DNA from: Aliidiomarina sanyensis
Lineage (GTDB): Bacteria; Pseudomonadota; Gammaproteobacteria; Enterobacterales; Alteromonadaceae
NCBI RefSeq assembly: GCF_003987175.1
Contig: NZ_PIPM01000004.1
Location: forward strand, 113,651-177,650
DNA: 64,000 bases
Reading direction: 5' to 3'
A program made the position numbers and the translations under genes. This document shows, piece after piece, positions 35,653 to 44,974 of this stretch; the stretch's first letter is position 1, and each line of letters starts with the position of its first letter. Under the pieces are notes generated by a model that was given only the letters and a program-made list of their open reading frames with translations, made no database searches and was not told where the DNA came from.

Positions 35653-37092
35653 ATGATCAATATTGTCTGGTTAAAACGTGATCTTCGCCTCACTGATCAC
35701 GCCCCACTCGCAGCTGCCCAAGCAGCCAATAAACCCTTCATTATCCTCTTTGTGGTGGAGGACTTTCTGCGGAACGATCCCCATTACTCGGATCGGCATT
35801 GGCGCTTTATGTGGCAATCGCTAACCGAGATCAATCACCAACTCGCCGGAAGGCTGACCCTCACCCAAGGGCGCCTGTCAGACACACTAAACAACTTGCA
35901 CCGAACGTACCGCATTGGGACTATTTTTAGCCATGAAGAGATTGGCATTGAGAGCACCTACGCGCGTGATAGAGCCTTAAAAAAGTGGTGTATAAAACGG
36001 GGTGTGCAATGGCAGGAATTCCCATGCGGAGCGGTTATTCGGGGGCTATCTGACCGCAGCGGATGGGACCAGCATTGGCGCTCCGTGATGAATCAGCCCT
36101 GCCCCTCAGTTGAGCTCACGGCGCTTTCTCAGCTTTTCCGCGCAGATCATTTACCACCCGTATCACCCCCACGAGAATGGCGACAACCGGTGCCAGAGCA
36201 ACAGATTGGTGGGGCACAACACGGCTGGAGAGAATTAAAAGAGTTCATGGCGGGCCGCGGTGCGAGGTATCATCAAGACATCTCCAAACCCGCAGCAAGT
36301 CGCAGCAGTTGCTCACGTATTTCACCATATTTGGCGTGGGGCAATTTAAGTATTCGCGAAGTATGGCAATATGCTCTGCAACATCACACGCAACTCCCGA
36401 CCCGCGCTTGGCGCGCTTTCAGCTCACGATTGCATTGGCGTTGTCACTTCTTGCAAAAGTTCGAATCTGGAATGGATATGGAACATGAACATTTCAATCC
36501 CGGATACCGGGCCTTTCCATTTCGTGCAGACGTGAATGTCCCCAAAGATCTAAAAGCTTGGGAGCAAGGCCAAACTGGAATTCCGCTGGTAGACGCCAGT
36601 ATGCGTTGCCTCAATACCACGGGGTACATCAACTTTCGCATGCGTGCCATGCTGGTCTCTATGTTGAGTCACCACTTGAATATTGACTGGCGACTTGGAG
36701 CACCCCACCTCGCCCGCGTGTTCCTCGATTTCGAGCCCGGAATTCACTACCCTCAACTGAACATGCAGGCAGGGGTGACCGGCATCCACACCATCCGAAT
36801 TTATAACCCCGTGTATCAAGGCCAGAAGCAAGATCCAAATGGCGATTTTATCCGCCATTGGGTGCCCGAACTTGCATCCTTACCCAACGGGCTATTGCAT
36901 CAACCGTGGGAAATGACACCCATGGAACAAACCATGCATGGTGTGGTCCTTGGCCGAGATTACCCCGAGCCGTTGGTGAATATTGCAGAAACACACCGGG
37001 CAGCACGTGACCGACTTTGGGGCTTTCAACAAAAATCCGAGGTTCAACTCCACAACCCGCACCTCCTTGCACGACACACCCGCCGCGCCTGA
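35653..37092 (+). CDS. Cryptochrome/photolyase-family protein
   Basis: A 479-residue protein with an N-terminal photolyase alpha/beta domain ([16 protein letters not shown]) and a C-terminal FAD-binding domain. The FAD part contains [40 protein letters not shown] and [11 protein letters not shown]. These differ from canonical CPD photolyase (which has TGWMHNR), so it belongs to a distinct subgroup whose activity, photorepair or light sensing, I cannot assign. The ATG at 35653 starts right at the conserved strand; a TTG three codons earlier is possible. No strong ribosome binding site. Confidence 0.82.
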   Translation: MINIVWLKRDLRLTDHAPLAAAQAANKPFIILFVVEDFLRNDPHYSDRHWRFMWQSLTEINHQLAGRLTLTQGRLSDTLNNLHRTYRIGTIFSHEEIGIESTYARDRALKKWCIKRGVQWQEFPCGAVIRGLSDRSGWDQHWRSVMNQPCPSVELTALSQLFRADHLPPVSPPREWRQPVPEQQIGGAQHGWRELKEFMAGRGARYHQDISKPAASRSSCSRISPYLAWGNLSIREVWQYALQHHTQLPTRAWRAFSSRLHWRCHFLQKFESGMDMEHEHFNPGYRAFPFRADVNVPKDLKAWEQGQTGIPLVDASMRCLNTTGYINFRMRAMLVSMLSHHLNIDWRLGAPHLARVFLDFEPGIHYPQLNMQAGVTGIHTIRIYNPVYQGQKQDPNGDFIRHWVPELASLPNGLLHQPWEMTPMEQTMHGVVLGRDYPEPLVNIAETHRAARDRLWGFQQKSEVQLHNPHLLARHTRRA

Positions 37093-37209
37093 TCGGCATA
37101 CGAGTTTTCAGTTTCTTTACACAACCCTTTCATCCTGCGCCTCAACAGGTTAATTTATGGTCATAACAACATGACCGAAGCATCGGCACACGGAACGAAG
37201 GGTTAATAC

Positions 37210-37875
37210 ATGGACATCCCTGCACACGCCACATTAAAAGACTATCAACGTGAACACCGCGAGCATTGGGGAAAGGGCCTCAATTTACGCGTTCACCGCG
37301 CACTTAGCTGGCTCAATAAGGCCGAAGAGGAGCGCGCCGCTGGTGATACCGACTGCGAATTCATTTTCTTATGGATCGCGTTTAACGCAGCCTATTCGAG
37401 CCAATATACCCAAGAAACCCGGGTCCGCGAAAAGCTCGCATTTGATTCTTTCCTAGAGCGAATTATTCGGTATGACACCCATCAGCGGCTCTATGGAATC
37501 ATCTGGGAACGTTACACCACCGACATTCGGGCATTGATGGATAATCAATACGTGTATCAGCCGTTCTGGGAGTGTGTAAACGCTGACCCGCTTGATGATT
37601 CATGGCGCGAAAGCTTCACTGCGGCCAAGCGACGCAGCCACCAAGCGCTTGCAGAACAAGATGTTGTGACATCTTTGTCAATTTTACTAAGCCGCCTCTA
37701 CACCTTACGCAACCAACTGATTCATGGCGGTGCCACATGGAAAGGCCGATTAAACCGAGAGCAAATTGAAGATGCGACCGCTATTTTACGCTGCATTGTG
37801 CCCATCATTATTGAGCTTATGATGGAGCACGGCACCGAGCCTTGGGGTGATGCGGCTTATTTTTTGGAGGATTGA
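37210..37875 (+). CDS. HEPN domain protein (predicted RNase-like)
   Basis: A 221-residue all-helical protein. The C-terminal part contains LRNQLIHGGATW, the Rx4H motif of HEPN ribonucleases (R and H separated by NQLI), and the upstream LWIAFNAAY is common in Apea-like HEPN proteins. HEPN domains often act as toxins or effectors that cut RNA. GAAGGG precedes the ATG. It is followed at 53 bases by a methyltransferase-HNH fusion on the same strand, which makes a two-gene unit likely. Confidence 0.7.
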   Translation: MDIPAHATLKDYQREHREHWGKGLNLRVHRALSWLNKAEEERAAGDTDCEFIFLWIAFNAAYSSQYTQETRVREKLAFDSFLERIIRYDTHQRLYGIIWERYTTDIRALMDNQYVYQPFWECVNADPLDDSWRESFTAAKRRSHQALAEQDVVTSLSILLSRLYTLRNQLIHGGATWKGRLNREQIEDATAILRCIVPIIIELMMEHGTEPWGDAAYFLED

Positions 37876-37928
37876 TTCTCCTGAAGACATAAGTTCATAT
37901 AGGGAAAGCGCTCGGACGGACATCGAAA

Positions 37929-39644
37929 ATGACTCACTTGATTGATCAGCAAACAACTCGCTTCTACGAAGACAACGCGGAGGATATTTTCCTGCGTTAC
38001 GAAGCCGTTGCGCAAAGTGGGATTTCAAAACATTTTTCCTCAAGTTTTGCAGAGGGCGCGTCCGTTCTGGACGTAGGAGCAGGTTCGGGGCGGGACGTTC
38101 GGGAGCTTTTATCGCAAGGATTTGATGCATATGGTGTCGAGCCGTCCGATGCCTTGCGTAAACTCGCGCTAAAGCATCACCCCGAGTTAACAGAACGACT
38201 CTTTGCCGGGCAGCTTCCCGATAAGCTGAGTACCTATAAAAAATATGATGGTGTGGTCTGCTCCGCAGTCCTCATGCATTTGCCTCCAAATGTGCTTTTT
38301 GACTCCATACTTGCGTTACGAGATCTATTGAATGTGAATGGTCGGCTACTTATCTCAATCCCAGCCTCCCGTCCTGACATTGGTACAGATGATCGTGATA
38401 GACATGGGCGACTCTTCAATCCCATCACCCCAGGGCAATTAAAACTACTGTGCAAGCGTTTGGCGTTTGAATGCATTGCAGAACATGACGATGGCGACGC
38501 CCTCGGAAGAGCAGAAACAAGTTGGCACACGTTTTTGTTTGTTCGGCGCTCATCACTTGGTAAGCCCCTCGATCGGATTGAATCCGTCTTACGCAATGAC
38601 CGTAAAACGGCTACATACAAGCTGGCCCTTCTGCGGGCGTTTTGTGATGTCGCCGAACAAGACGAACACGCAGTCACTTGGTATCCCGATGGCAATATCG
38701 GAATTCCAACCAAACGAATCGCTGAACTCTGGCTAGCATACTATTGGCCTTTGGTGGCGTCCCGAACCTTCATCCCCCAGATCAATGCAGAGGGCCGAGG
38801 AGGCAAGCCTATTTCGTTCCGGTTTTTATTGGATGAACTGATAAAATCAGCAAGCGAATACTTCCAAATTACCGATGTATCCTCACCTCAGCTGTTCTCT
38901 ATGTTTATGTTGGCATGGAAGAAGCAAACACTCCCTGAGCCGATAAATAAAACGTTGCGCAGTACGCTGACTAAAATCCGAACCGCGATTATCAACGGAC
39001 CCGTCAATTTCGCGGCGGAAGGGAAAATGTTTCATCATGAGAAAGCCACCGATCGCGTCGTTGTTGAAGCTGAGCTTTGGCTCGAGTTTTGTTTGACCGG
39101 TTATTGGGTAAGGGACTCACTGATCCTAAGATGGGCCGAGCTATGTTCCCGATTCGGTGACAAACTCCCAAATGTCACACTTGGGTTAGTGATGGACCGT
39201 TTGCTCGAAAAACCAGAGGTTGCCCGCGAACAAAGCTTCGCCCGGAAGATTTATCTGGAAATAGGGACGCCTCAATGTGTTTGGTCCGAAAAATCACTTC
39301 GCTCGAACTCAATGGACATCGATCACGCACTGCCGTATAGCCTGTGGTACAACAACGATCTTTGGAATCTGCTGCCGACACATAAAAAAGTGAATAATCA
39401 AAAACGCGATAGAGTCCCCAATAATCAAGTCCTCCTTAACGCAAAAGATCGGATTATTGAAATATGGCGTTGTGCACACCAGATAGAACCCGCAGTTTTT
39501 GAGCACGAAGTAACGCGATCACTGGGTGAGTTTGTAAAAAGTGACTGGGAAAGACCGCTCTTTGATCACCTGAAACGGAAGGCTGAAGTGGCGATATTTC
39601 AGCGTGGCGCTGCTGAGTGGCGTGGTTGGCAAGATCCACACTAG
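37929..39644 (+). CDS. SAM methyltransferase fused to HNH endonuclease domain
   Basis: A 571-residue fusion. Residues 40-215 form a class I SAM-dependent methyltransferase: SAM-binding VLDVGAGSGRD, then YGVEPSD and a UbiE-like body; no NPPY-type DNA methylation motif is seen. The middle (about 220-440) is helical and unrecognised. Residues 458-495 hold an HNH nuclease: MDIDHALPYSLWYNND followed by NLLPTHKKVNNQKRD, with the D-H and N-N/K pattern complete. The combination suggests a modification-and-cleavage protein, possibly defence, paired with the HEPN gene 53 bases upstream. Upstream signals are weak, so translation may be coupled. Confidence 0.75.
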   Translation: MTHLIDQQTTRFYEDNAEDIFLRYEAVAQSGISKHFSSSFAEGASVLDVGAGSGRDVRELLSQGFDAYGVEPSDALRKLALKHHPELTERLFAGQLPDKLSTYKKYDGVVCSAVLMHLPPNVLFDSILALRDLLNVNGRLLISIPASRPDIGTDDRDRHGRLFNPITPGQLKLLCKRLAFECIAEHDDGDALGRAETSWHTFLFVRRSSLGKPLDRIESVLRNDRKTATYKLALLRAFCDVAEQDEHAVTWYPDGNIGIPTKRIAELWLAYYWPLVASRTFIPQINAEGRGGKPISFRFLLDELIKSASEYFQITDVSSPQLFSMFMLAWKKQTLPEPINKTLRSTLTKIRTAIINGPVNFAAEGKMFHHEKATDRVVVEAELWLEFCLTGYWVRDSLILRWAELCSRFGDKLPNVTLGLVMDRLLEKPEVAREQSFARKIYLEIGTPQCVWSEKSLRSNSMDIDHALPYSLWYNNDLWNLLPTHKKVNNQKRDRVPNNQVLLNAKDRIIEIWRCAHQIEPAVFEHEVTRSLGEFVKSDWERPLFDHLKRKAEVAIFQRGAAEWRGWQDPH

Positions 39645-39662
39645 CGAAGACTAAATACCCCA

Positions 39663-40196
39663 TCACAGACCACTCAGCTCCCCCTTCCAAAACGCTCGCC
39701 AATGCTCGACATGGGCTTCACTTTCAAGCTTTGCGTGTTCTACCGTCAGAGAGGCTTTGTCTGGGCTTTTTTGATAGATGTTCACTGAAATCGAAGAACC
39801 ATCTGCAAGGCCGCAGCGCCAATAACGCCACTTCTCGGTCGTTGAGGTATCGGGCCCACGGCTGATCATCACGTCTGAGAACTGCCCGCGGGTTTTCATA
39901 AGTTTTTGCCATGTGCTCAACGCTTCGTCCATGCTTCCTGAAAGCGTTTTGCTGACCGAGACTCGAAACTTACCACTGCAATCTTGGCCTGGGACACGCC
40001 GACCAATTTCCTGTTCGTAGTTAACCGCCAAGGTCTGTGCCCACCAAGCGGGAAGACTTTCTTGGTTGAGAAGATATTCAGCAATTTCTTTGTGCTCCAA
40101 ATAACGCGCACCGGCTCGGTCGAGTACCTCACACCAATGTTGCCAGGTATGTCCCGTAGCTGCTTCAATGGACCGATTCGAAACTGCGTGTGCCAT
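39663..40196 (-). CDS. DUF4287/SRPBCC-like protein
   Basis: A 177-residue cytosolic protein. The first half (ATGHTWQHWCEVLDRAGA, HKEIAEYL and WWAQTLAVNYEQEIGRR) follows the pattern I associate with DUF4287, and the second half reads like the start of an SRPBCC ligand-binding domain. Function unknown. Convergent with the methyltransferase-HNH gene (18 bases apart). Confidence 0.6.
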   Translation of the reverse strand: MAHAVSNRSIEAATGHTWQHWCEVLDRAGARYLEHKEIAEYLLNQESLPAWWAQTLAVNYEQEIGRRVPGQDCSGKFRVSVSKTLSGSMDEALSTWQKLMKTRGQFSDVMISRGPDTSTTEKWRYWRCGLADGSSISVNIYQKSPDKASLTVEHAKLESEAHVEHWRAFWKGELSGL

Positions 40197-40480
40197 GCCC
40201 CATGCACCTTATTAATTAGAACTTTCTAAATATTGAACAGAAGCCAAGTATGATCAAGTGATTAGGACCGAGAAACCGTAAAACTATTCGCTTTGATATA
40301 GGTGACGCATACAAAACTGACGGATTGCGACTCGATTCCTCCCCACAAAGACCGAAACTCCCCGCTTGTTCGGAGCATTTCAACGCGAGAACTTGTGAGA
40401 TATGTTGTAATTTTGTTTGTAAAGTGGAGTATATTGTATAGACCACGCAAAAAGTGGCGAAATACCAGCAGGAGTCGCGT
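40197..40480. other. Intergenic region, no gene seen
   Basis: A 284-base gap between the divergent DUF4287-like and DUF962 genes. I see only short unrelated reading frames and no clear RNA structure. It presumably holds the two divergent promoters. Confidence 0.5.
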
Positions 40481-40786
40481 ATGCCGAAAGAATTCAAAAG
40501 CTTTAAAGAGTTTTATCCCTATTACCTTCAAGAGCACAAAAACCGAACCTCTCGGCGCTTGCACGTGATTGGCTCACTGTTGGTCATCGCAATTTTGCTT
40601 TATGCACTGATTTCCGGTGCGTATCTGTGGCTTTTAGCCATTCCCGTCGTCGGTTATGGCTTTGCCTGGGTGGGCCACTTTTTCTTTGAGAAGAATAAAC
40701 CCGCAACCTTTAAGCATCCTCTGTATAGCTTAATGGGTGACTGGGTTATGTTGAAAGACGTGATGACTGGAAGGATTCCTTGGTAA
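40481..40786 (+). CDS. DUF962 (Mpo1-like) small membrane protein
   Basis: A 101-residue protein with two membrane helices. HKNRTSRRLHVIGS and GHFFFEKNKPATFKHPLYSL are the DUF962 signature, the fold of yeast Mpo1, a dioxygenase of lipid alpha-oxidation. The family histidines are present. The ATG at 40481 has AGGAG upstream. Its stop codon is directly followed by the start of the DUF4236 gene. A longer family member lies at 55114. Confidence 0.82.
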   Translation: MPKEFKSFKEFYPYYLQEHKNRTSRRLHVIGSLLVIAILLYALISGAYLWLLAIPVVGYGFAWVGHFFFEKNKPATFKHPLYSLMGDWVMLKDVMTGRIPW

Positions 40787-42070
40787 ATGGCTTTTCGATT
40801 TCAACGGCGCGTCCGCATCGCGCCAGGTGTTCGCTTAAATTTTAGTAAGTCCGGCATGAGTGTCTCTGCCGGTGTGCGCGGCGCCAGCCTCACTGCAGGT
40901 AAGCGAGGGATTTGGGGTAATACAGGGATTCCGGGGACGGGGCTTTCGTATCGGAGCCGCTTGGATAAAAGCCCGGCCCATCAGCGTCGGCTTGCGCGGG
41001 AGCAAGCACGCCATGTGCAACAATCAAGCACACGAATTACCGTACAGCTCTCCTGTGATGAACGCGGTCAGTTGATCATGCGGGACTCGGAAGGAAATCC
41101 GATCGAAAAGTCGCTAGAGCGTCAAATGTGGGCCACCCATGGGCCCACCATCGATGCCTTCTTGCAGCAAGAGCTCGAGCGCATCAATGATGGCCAAGAG
41201 CTCCTATTAAATATTCATTTAGATACACCAACCCTCAACACGCCTGCCCCGGAGTTTGAAACCATCCCCTATGGTGAACCTCCTCCACGCCCACCATCAC
41301 TTCCTATGCTTCCGGCCGCTTATGTCCCACCGAAGCGTTGGTTCTGGCATCACTGGTTTGAGGGACTAGAAGCCCGTCGTCAAGCCCGAGAATACGAAGG
41401 CCGAGCTGCGTGGGAGCGCGATGTATTTGCAACGGAAACCGAACGCAACCGGTTAACCGAGAGTTATGAGAAAGCTCTCGCTCAGTGGCAATTTGAAAAG
41501 TCAGCTCATGATACACAGCAACAGAAATTCGCTGCAGACTTTGCCGCGCGCCGTGATCAAGATAGCGAATTTATGAGTGAACTTCTCGAGCATGAAATTG
41601 CACGCCTCGATTGGCCGCGGGAAACACTCGTGGACTTCGATATCCAGCAAGGCGAGCAAACCTGCGTTCTACTCGATGTCGATTTACCTACCGCGGAGAG
41701 CTTCCCTAGCCAAGAGGCCGATTTAGGAAAGACTGGGAAACGCTTGGTCATCAAAGACAAAAGCGCAATGCAGCAGCGAAAGGATTACATGCGGCACGTG
41801 CATGGTGTGGTGTTACGCCTCCTCGGTGTAGTCTTCGTGACCCTTCCCGCCGTCCAAGAAGTGCGTCTTAGTGCCTACACTCAGCGCCTGAATGAAGCAA
41901 CGGGCCACGAAGAAGATCAGTACCTTCTGAGTGTCAGCGTAACGCGCGAAGCGTGGGCAACCCTCAATCTTGAGTACATGGAACGGATCTGTCCGGTAGC
42001 CGCGCTCGAGCAGTTCAATTTGGTCCGTGACATGACCAAAACGGGCATCTTCCGCCCTATTCAACTGTAA
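40787..42070 (+). CDS. DUF4236 domain protein with coiled-coil extension
   Basis: A 427-residue protein. The first 55 residues are a good DUF4236 domain (FRFQRRVRIAPGVRLNFSKSG, here in pieces, and GIPGTGLSYR). The rest is charged and partly coiled coil (about 195-270), then a C-terminal region of mixed structure (about 280-420) that I do not recognise. The start follows the DUF962 stop without a gap, so the two genes are co-translated. The TAA stop at 42068-42070 is part of a palindromic repeat. Confidence 0.7.
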   Translation: MAFRFQRRVRIAPGVRLNFSKSGMSVSAGVRGASLTAGKRGIWGNTGIPGTGLSYRSRLDKSPAHQRRLAREQARHVQQSSTRITVQLSCDERGQLIMRDSEGNPIEKSLERQMWATHGPTIDAFLQQELERINDGQELLLNIHLDTPTLNTPAPEFETIPYGEPPPRPPSLPMLPAAYVPPKRWFWHHWFEGLEARRQAREYEGRAAWERDVFATETERNRLTESYEKALAQWQFEKSAHDTQQQKFAADFAARRDQDSEFMSELLEHEIARLDWPRETLVDFDIQQGEQTCVLLDVDLPTAESFPSQEADLGKTGKRLVIKDKSAMQQRKDYMRHVHGVVLRLLGVVFVTLPAVQEVRLSAYTQRLNEATGHEEDQYLLSVSVTREAWATLNLEYMERICPVAALEQFNLVRDMTKTGIFRPIQL

Positions 42071-42089
42071 CCAACGCATCGCGTTGGGC
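42066..42089. repeat. Single REP-like unit at the stop of the DUF4236 gene
   Basis: TGTAACCAACGCATCGCGTTGGGCC. The palindrome CCAACGC...GCGTTGG follows the TAA stop, which it supplies, as at four other gene ends. Confidence 0.8.
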
Positions 42090-42117
42090 CACTCACAACA
42101 TGACAACGAGGCCACAC

Positions 42118-42963
42118 ATGACCACCTTGCTCGCAAGCGCCGCTCGTATACTGGCTATCATTGCATTGGTTTATGTGGTCATCCTGCTGCTCTACACCCT
42201 GTTTCAGCGAAACCTGATTTACTATCCACAAACCGCTAGCGAGACCTCCCTTGTGGCGCAAGCGAAGGCCAATGGGCTGGAACCATGGCGCAATTCGTCG
42301 GGTGATCTTATCGGCTGGATTGGTCGCTCCGAATTTGACACCGCGCAACCGACCCGACGTATCCTGGTATTTCATGGCAATGCAGGAAATGCCGTTGTGC
42401 GGGACTATTTCGTGTCGTTATTTAATCAAGGTGAGTTCAACTGGCAGGTCTATTTGCTTGAATATCCGGGCTATGGTGCTCGCTCCGGTCGACCAAGCGA
42501 AAAAGCCTTTGTCACTGCTGCGCTTGAAGGCTTTGACTTGCTTCAAACAGATAACGAAGGACCCATTTTCTTACTCGGAGAATCGCTCGGGAGCGGTATT
42601 GCAACACAACTAGCAGCGCAGCGGTCAGATCACGTCACAGGACTTCTCCTCATCACGCCATTTACGCGCCTCGCTGATGTTGGCCGCCACCATTTTCCAT
42701 GGCTTCCCATCAATACACTGCTGCGAGACCGCTATGACAGCAAGGCAGCACTTCACCATTATCATGGTCCGGTGGCGATCGTCACTGCAGAGCACGATAC
42801 CATTGTGCCAGCCAAGTTTGGTCGAGAACTATATGAACACTATGCAGGACCCAAGATCTACATCCAACTCGAGGGACGAGGACACAACAATATCGGGTAT
42901 CATCCTCGCGACCCGATTTGGAGCGAGGTAGTGCATTTTCTGGTGGGCAAGCAAGAAGGTTAA
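42118..42963 (+). CDS. Membrane-anchored alpha/beta hydrolase (YfhR/BEM46-like)
   Basis: A 281-residue protein with one N-terminal membrane helix (about 10-28) and an alpha/beta hydrolase domain. FHGNAGNA is the oxyanion region, GESLGSG the nucleophile elbow, AEHDTIVPA carries the acid and GRGHNNIGY the histidine. Resembles the YfhR/BEM46 family of membrane-bound hydrolases of unknown substrate. The ATG at 42118 has AGG six bases upstream; an earlier in-frame ATG at 42100 lies next to the repeat. Confidence 0.85.
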   Translation: MTTLLASAARILAIIALVYVVILLLYTLFQRNLIYYPQTASETSLVAQAKANGLEPWRNSSGDLIGWIGRSEFDTAQPTRRILVFHGNAGNAVVRDYFVSLFNQGEFNWQVYLLEYPGYGARSGRPSEKAFVTAALEGFDLLQTDNEGPIFLLGESLGSGIATQLAAQRSDHVTGLLLITPFTRLADVGRHHFPWLPINTLLRDRYDSKAALHHYHGPVAIVTAEHDTIVPAKFGRELYEHYAGPKIYIQLEGRGHNNIGYHPRDPIWSEVVHFLVGKQEG

Positions 42964-43029
42964 ATTGAAGTTTGGCGGGGATGCGCGTCTAATGGTCTGA
43001 GCACCGATTTCATTGACGGGAGGTCAGCA

Positions 43030-43833
43030 ATGCAACCTATTTTATTTGTGTCTCATGGGGGAGGTCCACTGCCGATTCTTGGTGACCCAAGCCACGAAGA
43101 TATGCTGCGGGCATTTCGTGATCTTCGAAATACACTCGAGCAGCGCTTTCCCAAGCCCGATGCGCTGGTTTTTATCAGTGCGCATTGGGAAAGTTCGCCG
43201 ATCGCCATCACATCTTCGGCAAAACCGTCACTTTATTATGATTATTACGGATTTCCTGAGGAAGCCTACACACTACAATATCCAGCACCGGGGGCACCGG
43301 AGTTAGCGAGCCAACTGGCAGAGTCGCTCCGTACAGCAAAGATTGACGTTCAGCTCGATACAACCCGTGGCCTCGATCATGGCGTTTTTATTCCCGGCAA
43401 GCTCTTGTTCCCTGAAGCTGATATCCCATGCCTACAAATTTCTCTGCACCCAAATCTCGATCCAGCCACTCATTTGTATTTAGGCGAGCAGCTGGCACAG
43501 TTGGCTTACGAAAACATCCTCGTGATCGGCTCGGGGTTTTCCTTCCACAACATGCGGGCATTTTTTGCAGGGAGCGATTTGGAAGCTGATCAGAAAAATT
43601 TGGCGTTTGAAGAATGGTTAGAAGACACGCTACGCCTTGACGATGCCGATGACCGAAAAGCGCGTCTTACGCAGTGGGAAAAGGCGCCCCACGCTCGGTT
43701 CTGCCACCCGCGTGAAGAGCATTTGTTACCGCTGCACGTCTGTGTCGGAGCGGCCCAACATAATCGGATCAGCGAACGTTGGCGGTTTAGTGCGCTTAAA
43801 AAGCAAGGCAGTTGTTATATGTGGATCGTCTAG
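43030..43833 (+). CDS. ygiD: DODA-type extradiol dioxygenase (YgiD-like)
   Basis: A 267-residue enzyme of the LigB/DODA family. Metal-binding and active-site histidines lie in VSHGGGPLP, ISAHWESS, LDHGVFIP and FSFHNMR, in the usual order. In E. coli YgiD is a zinc/iron 4,5-DOPA dioxygenase. GGGAGG precedes the ATG. Single gene. Confidence 0.88.
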   Translation: MQPILFVSHGGGPLPILGDPSHEDMLRAFRDLRNTLEQRFPKPDALVFISAHWESSPIAITSSAKPSLYYDYYGFPEEAYTLQYPAPGAPELASQLAESLRTAKIDVQLDTTRGLDHGVFIPGKLLFPEADIPCLQISLHPNLDPATHLYLGEQLAQLAYENILVIGSGFSFHNMRAFFAGSDLEADQKNLAFEEWLEDTLRLDDADDRKARLTQWEKAPHARFCHPREEHLLPLHVCVGAAQHNRISERWRFSALKKQGSCYMWIV

Positions 43834-43922
43834 GAGGATAATCACAAAATTGTCATCTACACTTTCAAGAAGCCAGTAACTTACTCAATTCACATCACTT
43901 CTTGTCCTCAAAAGGAGCATCT

Positions 43923-44897
43923 GTGGCGCATTCTGCAGAGCGAAAAGACACCAGTTACGAAGAGCTTGCTGAAGTCTTAGCACAGACCCAATTTGAATTG
44001 GGCAAACTGAAACAGCATCATGACCTAATCAACACGCTGCTGGAAAGCGTGAATGCAGTGCTGTGGGCGTTTGATTGGCGCACTCAAAAAGTGCTGTATG
44101 TCAGCCCAGCGTATAATCATATTTTTGGTCGCGATTCCGATGCTCTCCTTGAAAGCTATGATGAGTGGAAACAGTCAATCCATCCCGATGATTTAGCCTA
44201 TGCCATGCAAAGTTTTGCAGAGGTCATCGAAACCGGAGCAAACGAGGCGCGTCAGTACCGAATTATTCGCGGAGACGGCGAAGTTCGCTGGCTGAGTGAT
44301 AAATGTTTCTTTAACCGTGATAAAACCACCGGCAATGTGCTCACAATTGTGGGAATTGCGGAGGACATCACCGAAAAGAAAGAAATGGAGTTGGAACTCA
44401 TACGCCTCGCAACCACGGATACCTTGACCCAGGCCATGAACCGGCGTCACTTTTTTGAGAAAGCGCAAAAATCGCTCGAAGAGGCCATCGAAAAACGTGA
44501 GCCAATCTCCTTTATTTTGATCGATATTGATAACTTTAAAGACATCAATGATACCTATGGCCACCAGATGGGTGATCGCGTTTTACGTGACTTTTCCAAA
44601 GTAATGCGCGGCTGTTTGCGTGGGATCGACTCACTCGGTCGTGTGGGCGGTGAGGAGTTCGCTGCTGTGTTCCCTCGCTGTAATGCAGAGAATGCCATGT
44701 ACATCGCCAATAGGCTCCAATATGAAATTCGTAAGCTCGCCTTCGTCAAAGGTATAGATTCATTCCATGTGACAGTCAGCCAAGGTCTCACACAGCGCAG
44801 AGACGATGATACACACATTGACCATCTTTTCTCCCGTGCTGACAAAGCGATGTACGCAGCAAAAGAGAAGGGAAAGAACCAAATCGTCCAACATTAG
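43923..44897 (+). CDS. PAS-GGDEF diguanylate cyclase
   Basis: A 324-residue cytosolic protein: short coiled coil, a PAS domain of the PAS_3 type (WAFDWRTQKVLYVSPAY and a PAC end GIAEDITEKK, about 35-155) and a GGDEF domain with RVGGEEF near residue 241. The inhibitory site is present (RGID). The GTG at 43923 has AGGAG six bases before it and is preferred to the TTG at 43902. One of five cyclases in the window. Confidence 0.9.
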   Translation: MAHSAERKDTSYEELAEVLAQTQFELGKLKQHHDLINTLLESVNAVLWAFDWRTQKVLYVSPAYNHIFGRDSDALLESYDEWKQSIHPDDLAYAMQSFAEVIETGANEARQYRIIRGDGEVRWLSDKCFFNRDKTTGNVLTIVGIAEDITEKKEMELELIRLATTDTLTQAMNRRHFFEKAQKSLEEAIEKREPISFILIDIDNFKDINDTYGHQMGDRVLRDFSKVMRGCLRGIDSLGRVGGEEFAAVFPRCNAENAMYIANRLQYEIRKLAFVKGIDSFHVTVSQGLTQRRDDDTHIDHLFSRADKAMYAAKEKGKNQIVQH

Positions 44898-44974
44898 TAT
44901 TCATTTTAAGCAGTTCGTTCTTCGTGCGAATCTTGTTAAGCTAGAACAACAGATTTGCTAAAGGATGGCTTGCT

